This document shows positions 1-9,065 of a DNA stretch of 22,888 nucleotides, piece after piece. Under the pieces are notes generated by a model. That model ran no database searches. It had not been told where the DNA came from and saw only the letters and a list, made by a program, of their open reading frames with translations. A program made the translations under genes and the position numbers. The number at the start of each line of letters is the position of its first letter. Position 1 is the stretch's first letter. The stretch covers positions 1-22,888 of the forward strand of contig JAMQCK010000440.1 of the NCBI GenBank assembly GCA_024196135.1, in the 5' to 3' direction. The DNA is from Pleurotus ostreatus/Saccharomyces cerevisiae fusant (Eukaryota; Opisthokonta).

Positions 1-1
1 G

Positions 2-175
2 CCGCCCTATCGAGGTGGTTGGGCGACATCTGTGCGCCCATCGACCGGTTCGCCGCAGAACTGGAAGTTCATCAAGCAAAATGAATGGCTGACGGGGGGA
101 AGGCGCGGGTCGTCCGTCGGCTCGGTCGCAGTGGGGCGGCTCGACTTGTTGATGTCGGCGTCGGACGTGGAGTGA
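2..175 (+). CDS. possible 3' end of an unidentified gene (partial)
   Basis: Frame 2 is open from the window edge for 57 codons and ends at a TGA at 173-175. The peptide contains segments such as NWKFIKQNEWLTGG and VAVGRLDLLMSASDVE, which look more protein-like than the other frames here. No domain is recognised, the 5' part lies outside the window, and a run of this length can occur by chance in GC-rich DNA. A second open stretch in frame 1, ending with the TGA at 82-84, is an alternative reading. Confidence 0.2.
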   Translation, partial: PPYRGGWATSVRPSTGSPQNWKFIKQNEWLTGGRRGSSVGSVAVGRLDLLMSASDVE

Positions 176-2029
176 TGTCATCCTGCCAAGCTGACGGTCG
201 ATGATCCCGGTGACGATGGTCCCGATGGCGTGCAGCCCAGGCGTGGCGGCATCGCAGGTCCTCGTTGCTCTCTTCTTGCCATCATGCCGCTCGGATACCA
301 GTGAGTTGCGGTAGGCTTTGTACCTGGGCGTCGTGGCTGACGGCGTGGACAGCTTGCAAGGGCCCAGGGTGACGCGTGAGTAGGGCGTTCCTCGTCATGG
401 TCAGGGGCGGCGAGCGCGAGGGGGAGGGGGAGGGCCATCTTCTCGCTTGACGACGCGTCCTTGACGAGTTCAACGCGAGCAACAGTAGGGACTGACGCCT
501 TGATAATTAGACGCCCACAAGCGCCATACAATCATCCCCGGCTTCCTCTACGTGACCTTCATCCATATGCGGCCGCGCTTTCACGTGCAGCTCGGGAGGC
601 ATGTCAACATTCACTGAGCAGAAGCAGAAGCGTCTGCACTGAGTAAACCTGGGTGAGTACCCTGTCGATATCGAGGGACCGAGGAACTCACGACGTACCT
701 TGCGCAGTGCAGCCCGAAGCGCCACCTCCGCGCGCTGACCAGGATTCTCCATGTACGCCGGTGCCGTACCTTGCCTCGCATAGGACACGTTCGCGCCATA
801 TCTTCGAGGCCCCTGGATATCTTCAGCGCCTCGGTACCATATCTGCAGGACCCTACTCGCATGTTGAAGGGACCCTATAACTTAGTACGCCATATCTGCG
901 GCGCTGCTCTTCAGTATTATCCCCGGACGCTTCCGCCATACACACGATGTTGAATCTTGGGCCCCTTCTCGCGCGCGCATGTATCGATCCGACGTCGGAC
1001 TGGGTTCTCTCTTCTCTGTTGTACTATCTCTTGCTTGTGATACTGATACTGCGCTTTCTCGACTGAATTGGATAGCTGGATACTTGCCCAAAGAGATGGA
1101 GCCCCGTCAGCCCGTTGGGAGGGAAAGAATCAGTGTTCGCCGCCAGCTATTTCGGAAGTCCGCCGGCGAGCTAGGTTCGAGTCCCTCCCAGCCGCACAAG
1201 CGTATCGTCTTCGGGCTTATCGCCTCCCGCGTTGATCCTCCCTGGCGCGTCATGAGCGTAGGCTTCGCGCGACGCGCGCAGTCCATGAAGAATTAGAAGA
1301 GGGACCACGGCTGGCGACGCGATATCGGGCGCGCTAATGAATTGAATGGCGAGGGGCGCGTTCCCGCGGTGGACCCACAGCGCGTGGCGGCGAGAAGCTG
1401 GGATTCGCGACAGGGATGGCAGGTCGGGCGGCGGCGGGCACTGCGCCTGCGGGGGAGGAGTGAGAGGGAAAATGGGGGCGAAACTGGACACACAGAGGCG
1501 GTCCGGCGGGGTCCGCGGGGAGACGCTCAGTGTCGGATGACTAGGACGGGGGTGACTAGGGAGCGAGATGGCGTGAGACGCGCTGCGCGGGGCTGGTAGA
1601 AGCCGGGGGTTCGAGCTTATAGTTGCGGGGACGCGGGGGATGGGAAGGGGGCTTTGCGATGGCTGTCATATCGGGCGCTATACCAGTGAACTTGGTCGGT
1701 GATCAAGAAGATGGGAGACGCGTTGTGAACCAGTTACGAGTCGGCTCGGTTGGGTGAAGGTTCGTCGGTGAATGTGAGGGTACGTACATGGGTATGACAG
1801 CACACGCTAAGGAAGCTGGGAAGGTTGCAAGGATAGGCGCGCGCGGTGACAAATGTCCATGATCAAGTTCAAGTTCAACTGTGACTGTCTAGCACCCGTG
1901 GGAAGTAAACCCGGTCCGCTTTCCGCCCGCCGATCGTCATTGATCCACCGATCACGAAGCCGCTGCTTGTTGGGCGCGTCCAGCAAACTTCAGTCTCCTC
2001 CCTTGCTTGCTCCCTCCACCTCGCCGACA
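176..2029. other. 1.85-kb region without a convincing gene; contains the upstream region of MAK5
   Basis: Several open frames of 60-117 codons exist on both strands, but none shows a recognisable domain or a consistent codon pattern. Many lack an ATG. What can be seen: four copies of an ATATCT(T/G)C motif between 798 and 899, an inverted repeat with a tRNA B-box-like sequence at 1114-1192, and a weak alpha/beta-hydrolase-like peptide on the minus strand near 1280-1490. The last few hundred bases before 2030 probably hold the MAK5 promoter. No clear TATA box is seen there. Confidence 0.5.
1114..1192 (+). repeat. 10-bp inverted repeat enclosing a tRNA B-box-like sequence
   Basis: GTTGGGAGGG at 1114-1123 can pair with CCCTCCCAGC at 1183-1192 (one G-U pair). 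Just inside the right arm is GGTTCGAGTCC (1174-1184), matching the internal Pol III B-box consensus GGTTCGANTCC. The 79-nt span is tRNA-sized. However, the T-stem that should flank the B box does not pair beyond two base pairs and no good A box is seen, so this is not a functional tRNA as read. It could be a decayed tRNA or tRNA-derived element, or chance. Confidence 0.3.
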
Positions 2030-5000
2030 ATGGGGAAACGAAAGGCCGCATCTAGGAAGGCTGAAGGCTCCCGCAAAAAGACGAAGATTGTCCACAAAAA
2101 CCCGGATGATCTGCCCTGGAAGACCGTCAAGCGCCCAGTGGTTGCTGGGCTGGACGGTGACGATGGCATCCTCGAGTTGGAGGAGGTCGAAGATGTGGAG
2201 GTCGTGTATGAGGAAACAGAAGGGGGAAGAGTCGCGCGCTTCAACGTGAGTGCGATTGCCGGGTATGGATGGGGGGAAGGTCTGACACGAAGGAAGGTCC
2301 TGCGCGCCGAGGGTGAAGACGGAGGGGACTTCGATATGAAAGAGATCAGCGGATTGGAAGAGGAGATGGGGGATGATGAGGATGCCGATCAGGAGCCGTC
2401 ACCATCAGAGTTGGGCGAAGGTAAGTTCGAGACGCATAATCCTGTCGAATGCCCTTTTCAGTATTGGTGTAGCGCCTGACTTCGATGGACTCGAAGAGGG
2501 GCCCTCGGAACACCGCGATGTGACTCCTGAGGGCGACTACGAGGAATGGGTACCGTTCACGCAGACAGGCCTAGCCGTGGACGAAGAGCCGAACGCGCTT
2601 GACAGTGAGCCTTTTCCTCTGCGCCCTCGATCAGAACTGACCGCCTCAGCGCCAACGTTCTTGGAGGAATGGGAACCCTACGCCTTGCATCCACAACTAC
2701 TCAAGACCTTGCAAGCGCGCAACTTCCTTAAGCCTACACCTATCCAGGCCGCCGCCCTCATACCCGCCCTTGCTGGTCGTGACGTCGTCGGTGTCGCTCA
2801 GACTGTGCGTTCCCATCTGACTCTACATCACCGCATACGCTGACACATACCAGGGCTCAGGTAAAACCCTCGCTTACGGCCTTCCCATCCTCCACTACCT
2901 TCTCGAGAACCCCCACAAGTCCACGACCGGGGAGAAGCGCCCCGTCCGCGCCCTCATCCTCGCCCCTACTCGCGAGCTAGCGCTTCAAGTGTCCTCGCAC
3001 CTGAACGCATGTCTCAACACCGTTGACGAGACGCCTGAGGACAAGTCTGAGGCGACCGCAGGGAAGTCGGAAGCGTTGAGCAAGTCGGCGAAGAAAGGCA
3101 AGAAGAAAGGTGGCAAAGACGAGAAGAAGGCCGGGCAGACGAATGCGAAGAAGTCGCCGCCGCCGGTCAGCGTCGCCGCGCTCGTTGGCGGCATGTCGCT
3201 GCAGAAGCAAAAGCGGATCCTGGGGCGTGGGGTGGATGTGCTGGTGGCGACGCCCGGGCGGCTGTGGGATGTCATTCAGGAGGTACGCGGTCGATTTGGG
3301 TCCACGCGATATACGTTATTGACCTTCGAACAGGACGATGACCTTGCGAGGAATATCAAGAACCTGAAGTTCTTGGTACTTGACGAGGCGGACCGCATGA
3401 TCGAGGCTGGTCACTTTGCCGAGCTCGACAACGTTCTCCGTCTAACGCTCAGAGCTAACAAGTGCGTCTCCCTCTCACCCCCTTTTCCTGAATTCACCTC
3501 TGTGAACTTCTCTCCCTTTCCTCCTCTTTCCTCCTCGCCGCTAACCCATCCCTCCCCAGAAACGACCAAATCCAAACCGAAGTCGGCGAAGAAGTTCAGG
3601 ATGAGGATGAAGCAGAAGAGGACGTCCAAGACGGTCTTCAGACCTTTGTCTTCTCTGCCACCCTCAGCAAGGATCTGCAGCGGAACCTGAAGAAGCGCAA
3701 GGCCCCCGGGAAGAGCCGCAAGCCGCGCGCGGCTCCGGCTTCGACGCTAGGTAAGTGCGCCACCAACTTCTTGAGCTGGTTGGACGAGCGGTTGGGGTCA
3801 CGCTAAGTTGGTCCGCTCGATGGTCCGGCTGGCGGTACCCTAGTTTGCTTGCTCAATGATTCAGCCTTCTCGACCAGAGCCTCTGGTCGTATGTGGCATA
3901 GCCGCTGGGTTGCCGCTCGGTCGTTAGGCGTTGCCGATCGCCCGCTTCTGTTTACCGCATAAGCGACTAACTTTCCCGCTAGATGACCTGCTTATGCGTC
4001 TGGACTTCCGCGACGAAGAGCCAGAAGTGATCGACCTGAGCCCGAAGGGCGGCGTGGTTTCTACGTTGAAGGAGAGCAAGGTCGAATGTGTTGTATCGGA
4101 TAAGGTCCGTCCAGTTCATGGTGAAAATGGGGTTCGACTAATAGCTCATGGTCATACAGGACGTGTATCTGTACTACTTCCTATTGCGCTACCCTGGGAG
4201 GTCGCTTGTCTTCCTCTCAGCTATCGACGGTATCCGACGGTTGCTGCCGCTTATGGAACTTCTCGAGATCAAGGCATTCCCCCTTCATTCCCAACTCGAG
4301 CAGAGGCAACGATTGAAGAACCTCGACCGGTAAGTTTCTTGTATACCTTAGTAGCGGAACCTACCGACCCATGACCCGCTAGGTTCAAGTCGACGCCGAA
4401 CTGCGTACTCCTCGCGACGGACATTGCCGCGCGCGGACTGGACATCCCCGCGGTCGACCACGTCCTGCATTACCAGATACAGCGCTCGGCCGACACGTAC
4501 ATCCACCGGAACGGTCGAACGGCGCGCGCCAATGCGGCGGGCTTCAGCATGCTCATGTGCGCGCCGGATGAGCGCAAGGTGGCGCGCTCATTGCTCAACA
4601 GCGTCGGGAGGCGTAAGTCCTTAGTCGACGATTAGTGGTCGTCAAGGGGCTTACGCTCCTTCTTGCAGAGTTTGACGACATTCCCGAGCTCCCTGTGGAG
4701 CGCAGCCTCTTCGACAAGCTCAAGGCGCGCATCCAGCTCGCAAAGCAGATCGATAAGGCGCAGCACCGCGTGAAGAAGGAGAAGCACGAGCGGAAGTGGA
4801 TGCGCGAGGCCGCGGACGCGATGGAGGTCGAGCTCGACTCGGACTTCATGTCGTAAGGGTGGGCTATCATGTGCGCGGCGCGCTTTACTGATGTTGCTCT
4901 TCTAGCGACTCGGAAAGCGAAGCGCCGAGCAAGCGACAGAAGAAGGCGGCAAACACAAAGACGGCGGCGCTCAAGGCACAGCTGAAAGAGCTGCTAGCGC

Positions 5001-5230
5001 AGCCACTGGTTGCTCGTGGCGTGTCGACGAAGTATATCACTTCGGGGAGTCGGCCCATTGTTGACGATTTGTTGGCGGGAGAGAGTACGCGTTGCTGTGA
5101 CTGGCCTCGAGCAGAAGCTAACGATCACTTCTTCTCAGGCAATGAATCGCTCATCGGGTTGAAGAAGTCGGAAGCGCGCAATGACCTTGTTCATACTAAG
5201 AAGAAAAGAAAGCAGCCGTCAATGGTATGA
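2030..5230 (+). CDS. MAK5: ATP-dependent RNA helicase MAK5 (DDX24 family, DEAD-box)
   Basis: Twelve exons: 2030-2245, 2297-2420, 2473-2804, 2854-3282, 3334-3461, 3560-3750, 3983-4104, 4160-4329, 4383-4612, 4669-4852, 4906-5084 and 5139-5230. They join in frame to 798 aa, near yeast Mak5 (about 770). Seen: a Lys-rich N-terminus ([10 protein letters not shown]) and an acidic stretch, Q motif (PTPIQ), Walker A AQTGSGKT ending at residue 229, PTRELALQ (262-269), ATPGR (356-360), DEAD (384-387), SAT (442-444), DIAARGLD (584-591) and motif [10 protein letters not shown] (612-619). The last differs from the usual HRIGRTGR but suits the MAK5/DDX24 branch, as I recall it. A Lys-rich insert (about 280-320) separates motifs Ia and Ib, and the C-terminus is basic. 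The family acts in the nucleolus in 60S subunit assembly. The start has A at -3 and G at +4. Intron 6 is 232 nt; introns 1, 4 and 11 are stop-free multiples of three. An in-frame upstream ATG at 1853 gives an unlikely 59-residue extension. Confidence 0.93.
3751..3982 (+). other. long structured intron 6 of MAK5; possible intronic RNA
   Basis: At 232 nt this intron is about four times the usual length here. It begins GTAAGT, has a CTAAC branch point near 3967-3971 and ends CTAG. It contains a palindrome CGACCAGAG-C-CTCTGGTCG (3871-3889) able to form an 8-bp hairpin, an 8-bp inverted repeat ACCAACTT/AAGTTGGT (3762-3769 with 3805-3812), and a 7-bp one CGAGCGG/CCGCTCG (3785-3791 with 3813-3819) that crosses it, as in a pseudoknot or two alternative folds. 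Introns of ribosome-biogenesis genes often host snoRNAs, but clear C/D boxes or an H/ACA tail are not seen, so an RNA gene is only a possibility. Confidence 0.35.
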
Positions 5231-5610
5231 TTAGGTAGTATGGTGGGACGAATACGCACTTTTATTTACCGGACAAGTATGGGTTCTCATCTACACGCGC
5301 AGACCAGGGACTCGAAATTAATCAGCATGAGCAAGGCGTGCATGTATTTTAGGGGCCAATGGGAGCGCCTCGAACGTTCCGTGGTCCAGCTATTGTGCTG
5401 CTATGCAGTGCGCAAGGCTCCATTTCGACGGACCCGCGTTTCATTCATGCTTCAGCATTGTTCATTGTGGCTTTGACCGCAGATCCCATCCACGTGAGCC
5501 ACAAACATGGCCTATAAAAGGCGTTCATCCGGCTTGCTCGCTCTCCTACTTTTCCGCTTTGCCTGTACCCGCCTTTCCAGTCGCACTCAACCCCCCGTCA
5601 TTCGATCAGA
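5231..5610 (+). other. intergenic region between MAK5 and the first F-box gene
   Basis: This stretch should hold the MAK5 3' UTR and the promoter and 5' UTR of the F-box gene. No credible coding sequence is seen. Open frames crossing it are not supported by domains. The core promoter is listed separately. Confidence 0.5.
5491..5519 (+). promoter_or_regulatory. E-box and TATA box of the first F-box gene
   Basis: A CACGTG palindrome (5491-5496), the site bound by bHLH factors, lies 16 nt before TATAAAA (5513-5519). The TATA box is 92 nt upstream of the ATG at 5611, leaving a pyrimidine-rich leader of about 60 nt. A 13-mer at 5525-5537 is also found upstream of the second F-box gene. Confidence 0.6.
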
Positions 5611-7294
5611 ATGCCAGTCGAGTTGGCCTCTCTCCTCGACCTCCCTCAGGAACTCCACGACATGATTTTCGGATACCTGGAGCTGCGCAACCTAGCCCGT
5701 CTGGCATTGACTAGCAAAGCGTGCTATAAGTCAGCAAATCCCTTCATCTGGAGAAGGGTGACGGGTATCGATACCCTCCTCAAACTTATGCCGGCGGATG
5801 CGTGGAACGGTAGGCACTACGTCGGCATCGTAACGTACATACTTATGAACGTGGAATGCAGGCATAAAGGTCAAGGACTACGGGAAATTAGATGACGTGA
5901 GTCAGCACCCGCTGTGGCCCAAGACTCCTTATGCTAACCTCCATTCGCAGCTCCCAGTCGATAGGCCTCCCCTAACCGTGGATCACTGGACGCCTGTCTA
6001 CAGACTCTCTTCGCTCATCAAGATGTTCTTTCTGCCCGAAATTCCGCGCACGATCCTGCGAAGGGTTATCGACTGTCCTCCTGCTGCCACCCTTCTGCCT
6101 TCATTGCGCTTCCTCGACATTTTCCTCGACGATTCAGAACGTCGGCGCCTTTTCAATTGCCAAAGTAGCCTGTATCTCGATTACGTCAAACTCTTCCAGG
6201 CGATAATACCATCCGACCTCCAAGAACTCGTTTTGTGGAACTCGTTCGCGCTCGCTGACATCTTGGACCACTGCACACAAATCAGTAGGCTGGTCATCAT
6301 GGAGTTTGAAGAAGACGGGCTCGCGTTCGACTCTCTATACGAGCGCGCGCGAGACTCTTTGCTTCAGTGCCTTCCGCACTGCCAGCAATTGACTGAAGTC
6401 ACTCTCGTCCTGCCGTTCCCTCGCCACTCAAAAGTAATGGAGATCCTGGCGACCTTCCCAACTTTGAGCTCGGTCCACGTCAACTTCACCTTTTCCACGC
6501 AGATGTCATGGAGTGGTGGCCCTCTGAGATACCCTCGGCATGCCTTTCCCGCTCTTCGAAGCCTTGTACTCAAAAATGTGACCTTGGAGGATGTGAAGGA
6601 CATTATCGAAACCGGCAAGGATCGCGCGTTGGGAAAGCTCGCCATTAGGACCCTGGGGCGAGAGACCCCTGAGACCCTGCACACGCTAGTGACAGCACTC
6701 GGACGCCATTGCAACCCGGACCACCTCCTCGAAGTGGAGTTCGCTCGATGGGGTTGCGATGCTTCCGATCTTGGTGAGCCCCAGCCGGTACTGTTTGACC
6801 ACGTTGCCCCTCTCGCCAATTTCCCACACGTTGAAGTCGCGCGCTTTGGGGCATTCCGCGGTGTACGCATCACCGAAGAGCAGTGGGAGCACTGGGCACA
6901 ATCCTGGCCCAAGCTTCGCCGATTTTCTTGGACCACAGTCGACGTCGACGCGGCCGCCCACCCCACCTGTTCTCTGGCAACACTTTCCTCCTTCGCGAAG
7001 TTCTGCCCGAACATCGAGGAGATTCGGCTGCAGATTGACGCATCCACAATTCCGCCCAGTCCATCTCTGCCTCCTCGCGAGACTCTTGCCAATCGGCGCG
7101 TGGCCATCACGTTTGCTGCACCGTGCGAGATTTCGTGTGCAGAGGACGTCGTCGAATTCTTGAGGCAGACGTTTGGGGATGTTACTGTGCATTTGGGATA
7201 TCAGGACCGCGGGGAGGCCGCAGGCGATCAAGAACTCTGTCGGAGGGAGTGCCAATGGGAGTTGGTAAGGGCTCTGACCTCTGGTAAGCGATAA
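5611..7294 (+). CDS. F-box protein, first copy
   Basis: Three exons (5611-5809, 5862-5896, 5951-7294) give 525 aa. The N-terminal F-box covers roughly residues 5-50: LLDLPQELHDMIFGYLEL, then NLARLALTSKACYKSANPFIWRRV, with the usual leucine, proline and tryptophan spacing. The rest is a leucine-rich, repeat-like region typical of the large divergent F-box families of Agaricomycetes, with no named domain. By family knowledge the F-box would bind Skp1 and the C-terminal part would select substrates for an SCF ubiquitin ligase; the substrate is unknown. Exon 2 is only 35 nt. Intron 2 (5897-5950, GTGAGT...GCAG) is 54 nt, in phase 0 and stop-free, so retention would insert 18 residues. Near the end, GTAAGG at 7265 could be another donor, giving a different C-terminus. 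It is preceded by a strong TATA box. Confidence 0.82.
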
Positions 7295-8011
7295 TGCCGA
7301 TTCATAGTTGATGTAGAGACGTACTATACATTTAGGTCAGGTTTGAGCGAAGAACCGGAATAGAGAGATTCGTGGTAAATAGGTAAACTAGTAATTGGGT
7401 TCGTCGTGAAAAAAAAAGCTTCATATGCAGGTCGGAAGCGGATGACCCAAGGTCGTGCGCGAGGACCGCCGAATCTCTGTACGCGTCATTGTGTCCAGAC
7501 GTAACAAGCCAGGGTTGAAGTTGTATGGACGCGTGAAGAACACGTCGCCAATGACTTGAAGAACGACAGGACTGCCGCGAGCGATTTTTACTGTGCTGCA
7601 GTGTGCATGAAGAACTTGCAAGTCACGCGCTCGGACATGATGAGACTTCGGGGGTGCCCAGGATCTTGCAAGGTGGCGAGTCAGACAGTCGTGAAAGTGC
7701 GTGGCCGTTGACTAGCCACCCACCGTCATACCACGTGCGCCAGCGCGGTTGCGCCTACTGAGCTTTCCCGCGACGGCCTTCTCGAATATGGAGCAGGTCC
7801 TGAGACCGCGGCTTCTGACCTCTCGACCGTCAGCGAGAAGCGTTCGATGACCTGGGAGAGCTTCAGTTTGGAGTAACTTCGAACTTCTGTGTCACGGGGC
7901 GCAGGGCGCGCCCCGCCTCGAATACAGCTGCGCTTGACCCATGACCGACATGACACCGTATATAAGTGAGGAAGGCGAGGGAGAATTGCCACATACCTGT
8001 CTCGAACGACC
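7295..8011. other. intergenic region upstream of the small membrane-protein gene
   Basis: It holds the F-box 3' UTR, a run of nine A near 7410, and the promoter of the small gene, with an E-box CACGTG at 7732-7737. A 66-codon minus-strand frame at 7421-7621 has no recognisable domain or ATG-based gene structure and is not called. Nothing else is visible. Confidence 0.45.
7959..7966 (+). promoter_or_regulatory. TATA box of the small three-exon gene
   Basis: TATATAAG lies 46 nt before the ATG at 8012, with no ATG in between and an A at -3 of the start codon. This spacing is like that of the other TATA boxes in the window and supports transcription on the + strand here. Confidence 0.6.
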
Positions 8012-8365
8012 ATGTACCCTAGCCAGTATCGTTCGGCGACGTTCGGCGCCAACCCGTCGCACTTCATGGGTGGCATGAGGGGCCTCCCGCAGGAGCCCGG
8101 GAAAGGCTGGATGGTGATGCACCCAGTTTCAGATAATCGAGTTACAGAAATCTGACGAATAGTCAGATGTTCGGCATCGGAGCGTTCATGGGCATCACGG
8201 TCCTTTCCTACTGGTGGGGATACAACGACATTGACCGGCGTCACCGCGGTCGGGAGGTACGGCAGGGTGCACCTAACTGAAGTCCTCTGTCTGAGAGTCA
8301 CGGTATAGCTTTGGCTCAACAAACAGGCAGAGTCTGACCAGATTGAAGCTGCGCAGGCCCTTTGA
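8012..8365 (+). CDS. small single-pass membrane protein, unrecognised (82 aa)
   Basis: Three exons, all joined in phase 0: 8012-8113, 8167-8256 and 8309-8365. Intron 1 is 53 nt (GTGATG...GTCAG, branch CTGAC 11 nt before the acceptor). Intron 2 is 52 nt (GTACGG...TATAG, CTGAG 14 nt before the end). The predicted protein has 82 residues: a Gly/Pro/Met-rich N-terminus with GLPQEPGKGWM, one hydrophobic segment MFGIGAFMGITVLSYWWGY (about 35-53), then a charged tail with NDIDRRHRGRE and WLNKQAESDQ. This layout resembles small accessory subunits of mitochondrial inner-membrane complexes, but that is inference; I do not recognise the family. If intron 2 is not removed, the protein ends earlier at the TGA at 8278. 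A 221-codon frame runs antisense over the same DNA (7726-8391); I prefer the + gene because of its TATA box, introns and sensible protein. Confidence 0.6.
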
Positions 8366-9065
8366 GACGAGAAGACGTGTATAATCAGCATGTAATTTTG
8401 GGAGGATTCGAGTACGACAGTGTATTATAGCTTTGGGAGAATCAAGCTCAGGCAGATTCGGCGTTCATCAGTATTTGTCTTTGGAGGCGGATGAGGTGTA
8501 CGAAAAGACAGAGTCGTCGGTTGCAAAGGCCGTCGACGCTTGCCGTGGTTGCTCGCAAAGAGTGATGCGGCAGTTGCCTCTTCCGAACGAGGACAATTCA
8601 GGGTCGGCAATTGCCGTTCTCCATGGTTCGGCCAATCCCTTTTCGACCGAGAGGAAAGTTGGAAACCTCAGCTTCACGATTATCAATGTATGTCTCTACC
8701 CCAAGCAAAAAAAGGTGCTTGAAGAGGCCGCGCCTCGGCCCGGGACCCAATTAGCTCGATCGCCGAACCCGAAGCCTGAGTCAGCGACATCGATTGCGTG
8801 AGCAAAACGTGGGGCCCTCCCCTTTCTCTTTCTACTCTTTCGAAGACACAAGGCGTCGCTCGAGAAAAGGTGCATAACCTGTTCCAGCGACAACGTATCC
8901 TACTTACTCAACGAGGAAGTCTTGCCTGTGCGTAACGCTCATCCGGCTTGCCGAACCATTGCTAATCTCGTCGCCCACCCTTGCTTGCTTTTGTGCTTTG
9001 CTTCTGCCAGTTTGAAGCCTCGCCATCTTCGAGCTCTATCTCCGTCTCATCCACCGCTCTGGCCC
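8366..9065. other. intergenic region upstream of the second F-box gene
   Basis: Open frames of 60-122 codons occur on both strands. The longest on the + strand (8433-8801) has no ATG start, and none shows a domain. The frame of the F-box gene is open back to 8922 but has no ATG before 9066, so that part is read as 5' UTR. The 13-mer TCATCCGGCTTGC at 8939-8951 repeats one in the first F-box promoter. No TATA box was found. Confidence 0.45.

Noticed and set aside
6364..7110. 248-codon minus-strand frame inside the first F-box gene
   Set aside because: It is antisense to a well-supported leucine-rich coding exon and has no domain of its own; frames opposite GC-rich exons are often open.
7726..8391. 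221-codon minus-strand open frame with an ATG start
   Set aside because: It has no recognisable domain or promoter signal and lies exactly antisense to a + strand gene with a TATA box and two well-formed introns. It is probably a shadow frame in GC-rich DNA.
8433..8801. 122-codon + frame between the small gene and the second F-box gene
   Set aside because: It starts with TTG, has no domain, and lies in the probable promoter of the F-box gene.
8922..9065. 48-codon N-terminal extension of the second F-box protein
   Set aside because: The frame is open but begins with TTG and contains no ATG; the first ATG at 9066 directly precedes the F-box.
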